From: Clostridium sp. CF012
Lineage (GTDB): Bacteria > Bacillota > Clostridia > Clostridiales > Clostridiaceae
Assembly (NCBI RefSeq): GCF_018861755.1
Contig: NZ_JAHLEF010000002.1
Span: 248,001-312,000 of the forward strand
DNA length: 64,000 bases
Reading direction: 5' to 3'
The notes below the pieces were generated by a model. The model did no database searches. It was not told the DNA's origin and worked only from the letters and a program-made list of their open reading frames with translations. This document shows, in pieces, positions 42,501 through 50,383 of this stretch. The stretch's first letter is position 1, and each line of letters begins with the position of its first letter. The translations under genes and the position numbers were made by a program.

Positions 42501-42929
42501 CTACCACACCACTTCTCCACTTAACTCAATTTCATTGTTTTCAATTCTTTTCTTTAAGTCTTTTATTTTTCCTTCGATTATTTTTGCTGTCTTTATAAAT
42601 TCCTCATCAGATTTTCCAGTTGGGTCATCTAGTCCCCAGTCTTCTTCATGCCTATGAGCCATTATTGGACAGACTACATTACATCCCATTTTTATTACAA
42701 CATCGGCTTCTGGTATATCGTCAATTAATTTTGATGTGTGAGTTTCATTCATGTCTATTTTATATAAATCCTTTATTATTCTCACCGCATCTTGATTAAT
42801 TTGAGGCTTAGTTTCAGTACCTGCTGAATGAGATTCAAACACCTCTGACCCAAACAACACTCCCAGCGCTTCTGCCATCTGTGATCTACAAGAATTGTGA
42901 ACACATATAAATGCTACCTTTGGCATCAT
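42501..42929 (-). CDS. arsC: Arsenate reductase ArsC, thioredoxin-coupled type
   Basis: 142 residues from the ATG at 42927-42929 with GGAGGG; the longer frame upstream is unlikely. Low-molecular-weight phosphatase fold: P-loop C9-VHNSC-R15, the redox pair C83 and C87 in MGCNVVCP, and DDPTG (101-105). It reduces arsenate to arsenite using a Cys cascade and thioredoxin. First gene of the arsenic operon. Confidence 0.95.
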   Translation of the reverse strand: MMPKVAFICVHNSCRSQMAEALGVLFGSEVFESHSAGTETKPQINQDAVRIIKDLYKIDMNETHTSKLIDDIPEADVVIKMGCNVVCPIMAHRHEEDWGLDDPTGKSDEEFIKTAKIIEGKIKDLKKRIENNEIELSGEVVW

Positions 42930-43217
42930 AAAATAACCCTCCCTTTTGTTATATATAATAGTATTAATTTTAAAACACAATTTGAATATTCGCATATTCG
43001 TTTATACTCATATTCTAATATTAACTGCATGTTTTGTCAACATTTAAAAGGTGCCATCCACGTGGCAAGTGGCATGTGGTGACACCTAAAATATTGGCAT
43101 CTATTTATAAGATTAAAAATATAGTATAATAACTTGAATAAAGCCATGGACAACAACGAATTATTATGTTGAATAAAATTATATACATATTAAATTTATA
43201 TGCGGGGGGAAATTTAT
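42930..43217. other. Intergenic region with a palindromic repeat
   Basis: Divergent region of arsC and the DUF1003 gene; contains repeat copy 7 and a ribosome site GGGGGG before 43218. Confidence 0.5.
43049..43086 (-). repeat. Palindromic repeat, copy 7
   Basis: AGGTGCCATCCACGTGGCAA then GTGGCATGTGGTGACACC; the end is altered (ATGTGGTGACACC) and gives a second small palindrome. Confidence 0.8.
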
Positions 43218-43754
43218 ATGGAAAGTGAAAATAAAAAATTAGATACTGAAAGAATTGTAAATGAAATATTAGAACAAGGTGAGATGTTTAATGATATTGA
43301 AGAAGATTTATTACATGAACTAATAGGAAATAAGATATCCAAAGATAACGTAATTGCTCATGCAAAGACCCTTACTTTTGGCAATAAAATGGCGGATAAA
43401 ATAGCAGCCTCCGTAGGAAGCTGGACTTTTATAATAATTGCATTATCAATTATATCAATATGGATAGCCTTCAATTCCATTTTCAAAAATTTATTTGACC
43501 CCTTTCCATTTATACTTCTTAATTTAGTACTATCTTGCATTGCCGCTATACAAGCTCCTGTAATCATGATGAGTCAAAATAGACAGGAAGATAAAGATAG
43601 AATAAAATCAACAAATGATTATAAAATAAATCTTAAATCAGAATTAATTATTCAAGATTTGCATAAGAAAATGGATATACTAATTCAAAACCAAAAAATA
43701 TTAGTAGAGAATCAATCTAAAATGGTAGAATACATCGATAGTTTACCAAAATAA
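43218..43754 (+). CDS. DUF1003 membrane protein
   Basis: 178 residues from the ATG at 43218 with GGGGGGAAA; a six-codon longer frame overlaps that site. Two membrane helices (about 70-90 and 98-118) in GSWTFIIIALSIISIWIAF and FILLNLVLSCIAAIQAPVIMMSQNRQ, the DUF1003 signature, then a coiled C-terminus. Function of the family is unknown. A palindromic repeat begins directly after the TAA. Confidence 0.9.
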   Translation: MESENKKLDTERIVNEILEQGEMFNDIEEDLLHELIGNKISKDNVIAHAKTLTFGNKMADKIAASVGSWTFIIIALSIISIWIAFNSIFKNLFDPFPFILLNLVLSCIAAIQAPVIMMSQNRQEDKDRIKSTNDYKINLKSELIIQDLHKKMDILIQNQKILVENQSKMVEYIDSLPK

Positions 43755-43783
43755 AGTGCCATCCACATGGCAAGTGGCAAGTT
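43755..43783 (-). repeat. Palindromic repeat, copy 8
   Basis: AGTGCCATCCACATGGCAAG then TGGCAAGTT, abutting the DUF1003 stop codon. Confidence 0.85.
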
Positions 43784-43821
43784 AATAATTACAATGCTTA
43801 TAGACTAAGGGTTTTTAAATG

Positions 43822-43858
43822 ACAAATAGCAAGTTGCAAACTGCAACTTGCTATTTGT
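43822..43858. terminator. Hairpin between convergent genes
   Basis: ACAAATAGCAAGTTGCA and TGCAACTTGCTATTTGT, a perfect 17-bp stem with an AAC loop. Confidence 0.8.
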
Positions 43859-43900
43859 GTTTACCTCATAAATAAGGTAGTGGCACATGACTTCCTAACT

Positions 43901-44485
43901 TTAATAATTTTCAGAAAACACCTCAAAGTATGCTTTTGGATGTGCACAAGCTGGGCATATTTCTGGAGCACTTTTTCCTTCAGAAATATAACCACAATTA
44001 CTACATATCCAATTAACTGAAGTTTCTTTATTGAACACTGTATTATTTTCTATATTACTTAATAGTTGTCTATATCTTGCCTCGTGATGCTTTTCAATCT
44101 CAACAATTTTCCTATAAACAAAAGCAACATCTGCAAACCCTTCTTCTTCAGCAACCCTTGCAAATTCTGGATAAAGTTCTGACCATTCTTCATTTTCTCC
44201 ATTTGCTGCCCATAATAAATTTGATTTAGTATCTGAAAGTCCTACAGGATATGTCGCATTAATTTCTACCACTTCTCCATTTAAACTTGTGCTTAAAAAT
44301 TTAAAAAATCTTTCAGCATGTTCTTTTTCATTGCCTGCTGTCTCAGTGAATATGTTAGATATTTGCATATATCCCTCTTTTTTCGCTACAGACGCATAAT
44401 AGGTGTATCTATTTCTAGCTTGTGATTCACCCGCGAATGATTTCATAAGATTTTCAGCTGTTTTTGTACCTTTTAACATTTTCAT
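43901..44485 (-). CDS. rbr: Rubrerythrin
   Basis: 194 residues. A four-helix diiron domain with the EXXH-type ligands (GNEKEHAE; EIEKHHE) and E20 in the AGESQARNRY stretch, then a C-terminal rubredoxin domain with CSNCG and CPAC. Rubrerythrin reduces hydrogen peroxide in anaerobes. It is a single gene, typical of oxidative-stress defence in clostridia. A ribosome site (AAAGGAGG) precedes the ATG. Confidence 0.95.
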   Translation of the reverse strand: MKMLKGTKTAENLMKSFAGESQARNRYTYYASVAKKEGYMQISNIFTETAGNEKEHAERFFKFLSTSLNGEVVEINATYPVGLSDTKSNLLWAANGENEEWSELYPEFARVAEEEGFADVAFVYRKIVEIEKHHEARYRQLLSNIENNTVFNKETSVNWICSNCGYISEGKSAPEICPACAHPKAYFEVFSENY

Positions 44486-44618
44486 AAATTGCCTCCTTTT
44501 TTCTCCTAAAAGAAAATAATTGTGTATAATATAGTATTCTCTAAATACAATACTTTCCCTCTTTTAAATCCTATTATTTTTTAAAAATTCACTACTTACC
44601 CTAGGCTAATCTTATATC

Positions 44619-44648
44619 AACCTTGCCAATTGCCATAGGTGCACCACC
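44619..44648 (+). repeat. Palindromic repeat, copy 9 (degenerate)
   Basis: AACCTTGCCAATTGCCATAG then GTGCACCACC; decayed relative to the core and abutting the stop codon of the AGCS gene. Confidence 0.5.
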
Positions 44649-46178
44649 TTATTTCCAAACTTCACTATCAATACCAATAGATTTTGAGTTAAACTTACTT
44701 CCTTCAGTTTCCTTGTAATTTTTTAATGCTTTCAATGCAAGGTTAGACCCGATTAATATAATTGGTACATTTACATAAACTAAAACAATATTTACAAAGT
44801 CACCTATGTACCATAGGTTTTTAAGCTCTAAACCCGCAAGAACAGTTAGTGCTCCAAAGGGAACAAAGAATAATGCACCAACCAAGCGTACTCCCATAAT
44901 AAATTTCTCATTTCTGGATATTAAATTTGCAGAGACTTCTGCAAACAATATTAATCCCAGCAATGTTGTAAATGCAAACATTCCGTAGCATAGTGAAACA
45001 ATAATTTTAACTGTTCCATCCAAGGCAGTACCAGGAACTAAGTATTGTATTGAGGATAAATAAACTGTAAGTTTAGATGCTTGTATACTATCCCAGGCCA
45101 CTCCAGCAGTGCCTGTCCAAACATGTGCCATAACAATAACAAAGCCAGTCATGCTGCATATTACCATGGTGTCTAGAAAAACTCCTAGTGATTGTACAAA
45201 TCCTTGTTCTGCCGGGTGATCATTCTCCGCTGTAGCTGCCGCCATTGTAATAGTACCTTGACCAGCTTCATTGGACATAAGTCCTCGCTTAATTCCTTGG
45301 GCGAGTGCCACACCAAAGGCCCCACCAAATAAGGCATTAGGCTTAAAGGCTCCACCAAACACTTCTTTAAAGAAATATGGAACTTTATCTAAATTAGCTA
45401 ATATTATTAAAATAACTATGACTGTATAAATAACTGCCATGATAGGAACCATTATATCCGTAACAGCCGTAACCCTTTTAATTCCTCCTATTACAGTTAA
45501 AAGCACAGTAATTATTAAGACTATCGCTATGCCATAATAAACAGTAGATTGACGTCCAAAGCTTTTACCAGCTATAGTATCTGCTATTGAACCGAAACTT
45601 GTAAATAAATGAAAGGCTTGAGATGGGATAACAAACAATGCATAGATTATGAAAAGTGAAGACAGTACAACACCTACCCAACGTTTATCCCCTAAAATCT
45701 TTTGCCCATAGAAGGGAAGTCCTCCTACATACTCCTTTCCATTTTTCTCCTTATAAATCTGTGCAAGTACTGATTCAACAAAGGCTGTGGACATTCCAAA
45801 AAAAGCTGAAACCCACATCCAAAATAGTGCTCCTGGCCCACCAACAGATATCGCTCCGGTAACTCCCATAATATTACCTGGTCCGACTCTCATAGCAGAA
45901 CTTAGTAAAAACGAAGCGAGTGGACTAATTCCAGTGTCTGTGGTCTTCTTCGTAGCAAGAATCTTGATTCCTTTTTTAAAAGCCATAACTTGAATAAATC
46001 CAGTTTTAAATGTAAGGTAAATGCCTGTCCCAAGAAGTAAAATAATTGCAAGAGCAAATTTACCTAAAATAGGAATGCTAGCATACCACTCAAAATTAGT
46101 TGGAAATTCCCATAAAAAATCTGCAATAGGGACTATAAAATCAAAAAATCTATTTATCCCTTCGAATATTACATTCAT
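44649..46178 (-). CDS. Sodium:alanine/glycine symporter (AGCS family)
   Basis: 509 residues, about 11 membrane helices. Family signatures: GVTGAISVGGPGALFWMWVSAFFGMSTAFVES and ANGP-like stretch, and NEAGQGTITMAAATAENDHPAEQG. It imports alanine or glycine with sodium. The ATG overlaps by 4 nt the stop codon of a 34-codon ORF that has its own GGAGGAG site, suggesting translational coupling; no glycine riboswitch was seen. Confidence 0.95.
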   Translation of the reverse strand: MNVIFEGINRFFDFIVPIADFLWEFPTNFEWYASIPILGKFALAIILLLGTGIYLTFKTGFIQVMAFKKGIKILATKKTTDTGISPLASFLLSSAMRVGPGNIMGVTGAISVGGPGALFWMWVSAFFGMSTAFVESVLAQIYKEKNGKEYVGGLPFYGQKILGDKRWVGVVLSSLFIIYALFVIPSQAFHLFTSFGSIADTIAGKSFGRQSTVYYGIAIVLIITVLLTVIGGIKRVTAVTDIMVPIMAVIYTVIVILIILANLDKVPYFFKEVFGGAFKPNALFGGAFGVALAQGIKRGLMSNEAGQGTITMAAATAENDHPAEQGFVQSLGVFLDTMVICSMTGFVIVMAHVWTGTAGVAWDSIQASKLTVYLSSIQYLVPGTALDGTVKIIVSLCYGMFAFTTLLGLILFAEVSANLISRNEKFIMGVRLVGALFFVPFGALTVLAGLELKNLWYIGDFVNIVLVYVNVPIILIGSNLALKALKNYKETEGSKFNSKSIGIDSEVWK

Positions 46179-46279
46179 TTATTAACCCCCATATGACAGT
46201 AATCCTCTAATTTCAACATTTTTTTGACTTCAAATTGCGAAAAATATAAAACATCATTGTTATTTCTTACATGAAACAT
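46175..46279 (-). CDS. 34-residue leader ORF overlapping the AGCS symporter start
   Basis: ATG at 46277-46279 behind GGAGGAG, stop TGA overlapping the symporter ATG (ATGA). Peptide MFHVRNNNDVLYFSQ... ends LEDYCHMGVNK. The symporter itself has GGGGG before it, inside the leader ORF. Translational coupling is implied. Peptide function, if any, unknown. Confidence 0.6.
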   Translation of the reverse strand: MFHVRNNNDVLYFSQFEVKKMLKLEDYCHMGVNK

Positions 46280-46464
46280 GCAATCTCCTCCTATTTGTTA
46301 TATAAATGTATAATTATAGCAATAGCGTACCAGATTTTTATATTATAAATCCATTTGCTTCAAATGAAATTTATAAGCTTTGAATAATTATACACCAACA
46401 GGCAAGGAAATAAGTTCATAAACAGATAAAACATATGAACTCCTTCTGAACTTTACACTTAAAA

Positions 46465-46525
46465 AGGTGCCATCCACGTGGCAAATGGCGAGTTAAACTT
46501 GCCATTTGCCACGTGGATGGCACCT
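46465..46525. repeat. Two palindromic repeats head-to-head (copies 10 and 11)
   Basis: AGGTGCCATCCACGTGGCAA (46465 on) and its mirror ending GGATGGCACCT (46525). Each half is one repeat unit, so the 61-bp whole is an almost perfect inverted repeat. It lies 10 nt after metQ and can act as its terminator. Confidence 0.93.
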
Positions 46526-46535
46526 GAAATTTTAT

Positions 46536-47354
46536 TTAAAAGGCCGCATTTATATTTCCTTTATATTTATCCTCGATAAATTTTTTAACTTCTGGAGAAT
46601 TTAATGCCTTTGAAAGTGCCTCTATATATGGTTTAGTTTTGTCTTCACTTCTAACTGCAAGTACATTTGCATATGGAGAATCTTTTGATTCAATGGCTAG
46701 CGAATCAGTTGTTGGGTTTAATTTTGCTTCTATGGCAAAATTTGAATTTATAACTGCTGCATCAACATCCTTTAAAACTCTTGGGAGTTGAGGTGCATCG
46801 AGTTCTACTATTTTAAATTTCTTTGGATTTTCTGTAATATCAAGCTTAGAAATAAGTTCTCCACTCTTTAATTTTAAAAGTCCTGCATTCTCAAGTACTC
46901 TAAGTGCTCTTGCTCCATTTGTAGGATCACTTGGAATAGCTATTTGGGCTCCATCTTTTAAGTCAGTGAGTTTTTTGTATTTACTAGAATACACTCCCAT
47001 AGGTTCTAGATGAACCTTTACTGTATAGTCAAGTTTAAGATTTTTTTCTTTACTGAAGGATTTCAAATAAGGTACGTGTTGAAAGAAATTAGCATCTAGT
47101 TGCCCTTCGGCTAGCGCAGTGTTTGGTGTTACATAGTCAGTAAATTCTATTATTTCAAGCGTGTATCCCTCTTTTGCGAGCAACGGCTTTACTATCTCTA
47201 ATATTTCTTTATGAGGCACAGGCGACGCCCCAACTTTAATTATTTTTTTCTCAGCTGCGACCTTTGGAGTTGTAGCCACATCCTTTTTTGATCCACAGCC
47301 ACTTACTGTTAGAATCACAACTATTGTTAATAATACGCTTAATATTTTTTTCAT
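46536..47354 (-). CDS. metQ: Methionine ABC transporter substrate-binding lipoprotein
   Basis: 272 residues from the ATG at 47352-47354 with GAGGGGGAA. Lipoprotein signal with lipobox VSGC, then the MetQ/NlpA fold: KVGASPVPHKEILE, DANFFQHVPYL, the binding-site stretch, and AVINSNFA. It binds methionine outside the membrane and delivers it to MetI. Third gene of metN-metI-metQ. Confidence 0.95.
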   Translation of the reverse strand: MKKILSVLLTIVVILTVSGCGSKKDVATTPKVAAEKKIIKVGASPVPHKEILEIVKPLLAKEGYTLEIIEFTDYVTPNTALAEGQLDANFFQHVPYLKSFSKEKNLKLDYTVKVHLEPMGVYSSKYKKLTDLKDGAQIAIPSDPTNGARALRVLENAGLLKLKSGELISKLDITENPKKFKIVELDAPQLPRVLKDVDAAVINSNFAIEAKLNPTTDSLAIESKDSPYANVLAVRSEDKTKPYIEALSKALNSPEVKKFIEDKYKGNINAAF

Positions 47355-47424
47355 TTTTAATTTCCCCCTCATATTCCTCTGGGGTAGATAACAATTACTA
47401 ATTGTTATCCCCCTCGAATTTCTA

Positions 47425-48069
47425 TTATCTAATCATTTTTCTGTATAATAAATTGCCTAAAACTTGAATAATTTGCACAAGTACAATTAAAATAATTACT
47501 GTGTATATCATGATGTCTGTTTTAAATCTATAGTAGCCATACTTTACTGCTACATCTCCAAGACCGCCTCCTCCAATTATTCCAGCCATAGCTGAGTAAC
47601 CTATAATGTTTATTATGGTTAGGGTAACTCCAAGAACTATAGAGGGCATTGCCTCTTTTACCATAACCTGAAATATAATTTGATGAGTTTTTGCACCGAC
47701 AGATTTAGCTGCTTCAATAATTCCGTAATCCACCTCGAGTAGTGCGGTTTCAATTATTCTTGCAGCAAAAGGCGCCGCTCCAAGGGTTAGTGGAACTATA
47801 GCTGCATTAGTGCCTATAGTTGTTCCAGTAATAAGCTTAGTTAATGGGAATATAGATATCATTAATATAATAAACGGAAAGGATCTCAGTATATTTATTA
47901 CCAAATTCAGGCTTTTACTAAGTAACGCATTTGGTCTTAGGCCTTTTGGTGCACTTACAATCAATCCCACTGCTGAAATAAACCCTAAAATTATTGTAAA
48001 AATTGTGGATATAGAAACCATATATATGGTTTCTATTAGTGCAGGTAGTAAAACATCTTTAAATAGCAT
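47425..48069 (-). CDS. metI: Methionine ABC transporter permease
   Basis: 214 residues with five membrane helices; the EAA-type loop is EAAKSVGAKTHQIIFQVMVKEAMPSI, contacting MetN. It starts 1 nt after the metN stop codon. Forms the membrane channel of the MetNIQ importer. Confidence 0.96.
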   Translation of the reverse strand: MLFKDVLLPALIETIYMVSISTIFTIILGFISAVGLIVSAPKGLRPNALLSKSLNLVINILRSFPFIILMISIFPLTKLITGTTIGTNAAIVPLTLGAAPFAARIIETALLEVDYGIIEAAKSVGAKTHQIIFQVMVKEAMPSIVLGVTLTIINIIGYSAMAGIIGGGGLGDVAVKYGYYRFKTDIMIYTVIILIVLVQIIQVLGNLLYRKMIR

Positions 48070-49056
48070 CTATAAACCCTCCTCCTTTGTACTTAAATAA
48101 TTAATGAGTTCCCAGTCTATAGATTTTTCATCTAAATATTTAAAAATCACTTCTTTATTCTGCCCACTGGCATTTATTATAAGACTGCCCATTACCTTAT
48201 CTCTGAATTTTTCAAGCCTCCCCCATACTATTGAAAAATCTATATCTAACTCTCTTGCTATGGAGGTTATCAAACAACTTTGGCTAATTTCTTTTGGAAA
48301 AAATATTTTAATGTTATAGCCAGTGCTAGGTAATAATTCTTCCTCTCCCATAAGTGTTTTCATTTCACTCGTCGGTCTAACAAATAATTCATCTGTAACT
48401 CCACTACTTTTAATTTCCCCTCCTTCTAAAAGAATAAATTTATTACAAATCTCTTTTACCACCTCCATTTGATGAGTAACTACAATAATTGTTATATTTA
48501 ATTTGTTATTTATATCTCTTAAAAGCTCCAAAATGGACTTTGTAGTTTTAGGGTCTAGTGCAGAGGTAGCCTCATCACAAAGTAATATTTTGGGATTCAA
48601 TGCCAAGGCTCTTGCTATTCCAACTCTTTGCTTTTGGCCTCCGCTAAGTTCTCGTACATTGCTATTCACTTTATCCTTAAGTCCAACTAAATCTATTAAG
48701 CTATCTACTCTTTCTTTAATAAAATTTTTATCTTTTCCCCATACTTCCAGTGGAAAGGCTATATTTTCAAAAATATTTTTTCTGTTGATCAGATTAAAAC
48801 TTTGAAATATAATACCTACATTTTTTCTAAATTCCCTAAGTTCATTTGAACTTAACTTCTTTACTTCACTACCCATTATATTAATGCTGCCTTTATCATA
48901 GGTTTCAAGACCATTAAAACATCTAAGCAAAGTGGATTTACCAGCACCGCTGTGACCAATAACCCCATAAATATCGCCTTTGTCCACTGTAAAAGAAACA
49001 TTATTTAGTACTTCTTCCTTGGAAAAACTTTTACTTACGCCGCAAACTTTAATCAT
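48070..49056 (-). CDS. metN: Methionine ABC transporter ATP-binding protein
   Basis: 328 residues. Walker A GHSGAGKST (about 34-42), Q-loop, signature LSGGQKQRVGIARAL, Walker B ILLCDEATSALDP, and a C-terminal NIL regulatory domain (about 250-328) that in MetN senses methionine. First gene of metNIQ. Expression should be set by the two upstream SAM-I riboswitches. Confidence 0.96.
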   Translation of the reverse strand: MIKVCGVSKSFSKEEVLNNVSFTVDKGDIYGVIGHSGAGKSTLLRCFNGLETYDKGSINIMGSEVKKLSSNELREFRKNVGIIFQSFNLINRKNIFENIAFPLEVWGKDKNFIKERVDSLIDLVGLKDKVNSNVRELSGGQKQRVGIARALALNPKILLCDEATSALDPKTTKSILELLRDINNKLNITIIVVTHQMEVVKEICNKFILLEGGEIKSSGVTDELFVRPTSEMKTLMGEEELLPSTGYNIKIFFPKEISQSCLITSIARELDIDFSIVWGRLEKFRDKVMGSLIINASGQNKEVIFKYLDEKSIDWELINYLSTKEEGL

Positions 49057-49125
49057 AATATCCCTTCTCCTTTTCTTTTTTTATTGCTAATATTGCTATT
49101 AACAATAATTTTCCCTAAAAAAATA

Positions 49126-49268
49126 GAACCCAAGAATAAACTTAGGCTCTAATGCCAAACTTATTCTTATCTCGCAGCAATGCTGCAGGATTTAACACCA
49201 TGTATCATATATATATGATACTGGTTGTCGGGTTTCATAGGGCCATTCCCTCCACCTCTCTTGATAAG
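49126..49268 (-). promoter_or_regulatory. SAM-I riboswitch (S-box), gene-proximal
   Basis: Minus strand: CTTATCAAGAGAGGTGGAGG, GACTGG-type GGAATGGCCCTATGAAACCC, GACAACC, then P3/P4 with GGTGTTAAATCCTGC and closing GATAAG (49166-49268). A terminator GAGCCTAAG/CTTGGGTTC followed by TATTTTTTT lies at 49126-49149. All S-box landmarks are present. Confidence 0.95.
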
Positions 49269-49300
49269 ACAATATTAAATTTTACTTTCGAAATCTAAAA

Positions 49301-49480
49301 ACAAAAAACCTCTCCCATCAATAAAAATGATGAAAGAGGTATAAAATTACAAGGTCACCTCTCTCATCTTCCGCTAAGTTCTAAGGAACTTAGCGCAGGA
49401 ATTAGCACCTTTTCAGACAAATGATATCTGACGGTTGCCGAGGTGTCATAGGGCCAGTCCCTCTACCTCTCTTGATGAGA
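49301..49480 (-). promoter_or_regulatory. SAM-I riboswitch (S-box), promoter-proximal
   Basis: Minus strand: CTCATCAAGAGAGGTAGAGG, GACTGGCCCTATGACACC, GGCAACC, GGTGCTAATTCCTGC and closing GATGAG (49361-49480). Its own terminator ACCTCTTTCATCA/TGATGGGAGAGGT plus six T lies at 49301-49340. Second complete S-box in the same leader. Confidence 0.95.
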
Positions 49481-49506
49481 ATTAATTGCTTTATTAAATT
49501 AGATTT

Positions 49507-49535
49507 ATATTATCACTATCTGGGTAAAATGTAAA
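49507..49535 (-). promoter_or_regulatory. Promoter of the metNIQ leader
   Basis: TTTACA (49530-49535), 17-nt spacer, TAATAT (49507-49512) on the minus strand, placed just upstream of the distal riboswitch. Confidence 0.75.
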
Positions 49536-49557
49536 GGAATTTTTATTTTTAAATAAA

Positions 49558-49589
49558 AACTTGCCACTTGCCACGTGGGTGGCACTTTA
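49558..49589 (+). repeat. Palindromic repeat, copy 12 (supplies a stop codon)
   Basis: AACTTGCCACTTGCCACGTG then GGTGGCACTTTA; TTA at 49587-49589 is the TAA stop codon of the acetyltransferase gene on the minus strand. Confidence 0.9.
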
Positions 49590-50087
49590 TTCTATACCAA
49601 CTACCCTACTTCTACGTTCCATTAAAACTACATCTAGCCAATTTCCATTATTCATTTTAGCAACCTTTTCTCTTATACCAATTTCTCTGAAACCGCATTT
49701 TTTATGTAATGCTATACTACAAATATTTTCTCTAATAATTCCAGACTGCAAAGTCCAAAATCCATTTTCTTCGGATACTTTAATTAACTCTGTTAAAATA
49801 ACCTTTCCGATTCCTTGTCCTTTATATTTTTCACTAATATAAATACTTACTTCTGCTACCCCTTGATAAACAGATCTACTTGAGGTGGGACTCAAAACTC
49901 CCCACCCCAGTACATTATCACCTAAGCGAGCAACCAGTCTACATGAACTTATGTGACTATTATTCCAGTTTTCATAGGTAGGTACCTCTGTCTGAAATGT
50001 AGCTATTCCTGTTTTAATACCTTCCAAATATATATTTGCTACCTGCTCCCAGTCTGCTTGTATCATTTCTTCAATTTTATATTGCAT
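49587..50087 (-). CDS. GNAT acetyltransferase (phosphinothricin-type)
   Basis: 166 residues from the ATG at 50085-50087 with GGGGGAGG; a 34-codon extension is not supported. GNAT fold: IYLEGIKTGIATFQTEVPTYENW, the acetyl-CoA loop KYKGQGIGKVIL, and GFREIGIREKVAKMNNGNWLDVVLMER, characteristic of the PAT/Bar-like branch (N-acetyltransferases of phosphinothricin, methionine sulfoximine/sulfone). Actual substrate not shown. Confidence 0.88.
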   Translation of the reverse strand: MQYKIEEMIQADWEQVANIYLEGIKTGIATFQTEVPTYENWNNSHISSCRLVARLGDNVLGWGVLSPTSSRSVYQGVAEVSIYISEKYKGQGIGKVILTELIKVSEENGFWTLQSGIIRENICSIALHKKCGFREIGIREKVAKMNNGNWLDVVLMERRSRVVGIE

Positions 50088-50383
50088 TTTCCTCCCCCTA
50101 ATAGTTGTTATTTTTCTATATCCTCTTGAGAATTTACAAATATCCTTGCTCCCTCGGCAGTGAACATTCTGATTATATAAAACTCTCATTATACATATTT
50201 ATACATTCGAATACATTTTTATGCAGTTATATATGTCACCATATATTTTGTCGAATTTTCCGTTAAATTGGCGTTACATTATGCTATAATACCATCAAAG
50301 GGCAATTGCAGTTATATAAATTGTCTATATTATTAATATTATACTGTTTTTTCTATTAAAAGCCATATTTTTAGGAGATGAAT
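50088..50383. other. Divergent promoter region
   Basis: Extended -10 TGCTATAAT at 50282-50290 with GTTAAA 17 nt upstream, probably driving the L,D-transpeptidase unit. Confidence 0.5.

Larger units (their letters stand above)
49057..49586. other. 530-bp leader of metNIQ
   Basis: Filled by two SAM-I riboswitches in tandem, a promoter and a dispersed repeat; no ORF. Confidence 0.9.

Noticed and set aside
38615-42929. Arsenic genes as a recent transposon cargo
   Set aside because: No transposase, integrase or terminal repeat flanks the operon, and base composition resembles its surroundings.
46280-46464. Glycine riboswitch upstream of the AGCS symporter
   Set aside because: No glycine aptamer consensus on the minus strand; the region shows only the coupled leader ORF and AT-rich sequence.
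16498-49589. CRISPR array from the GTGGCA repeats
   Set aside because: The copies are kilobases apart with no regular spacers and no cas genes.
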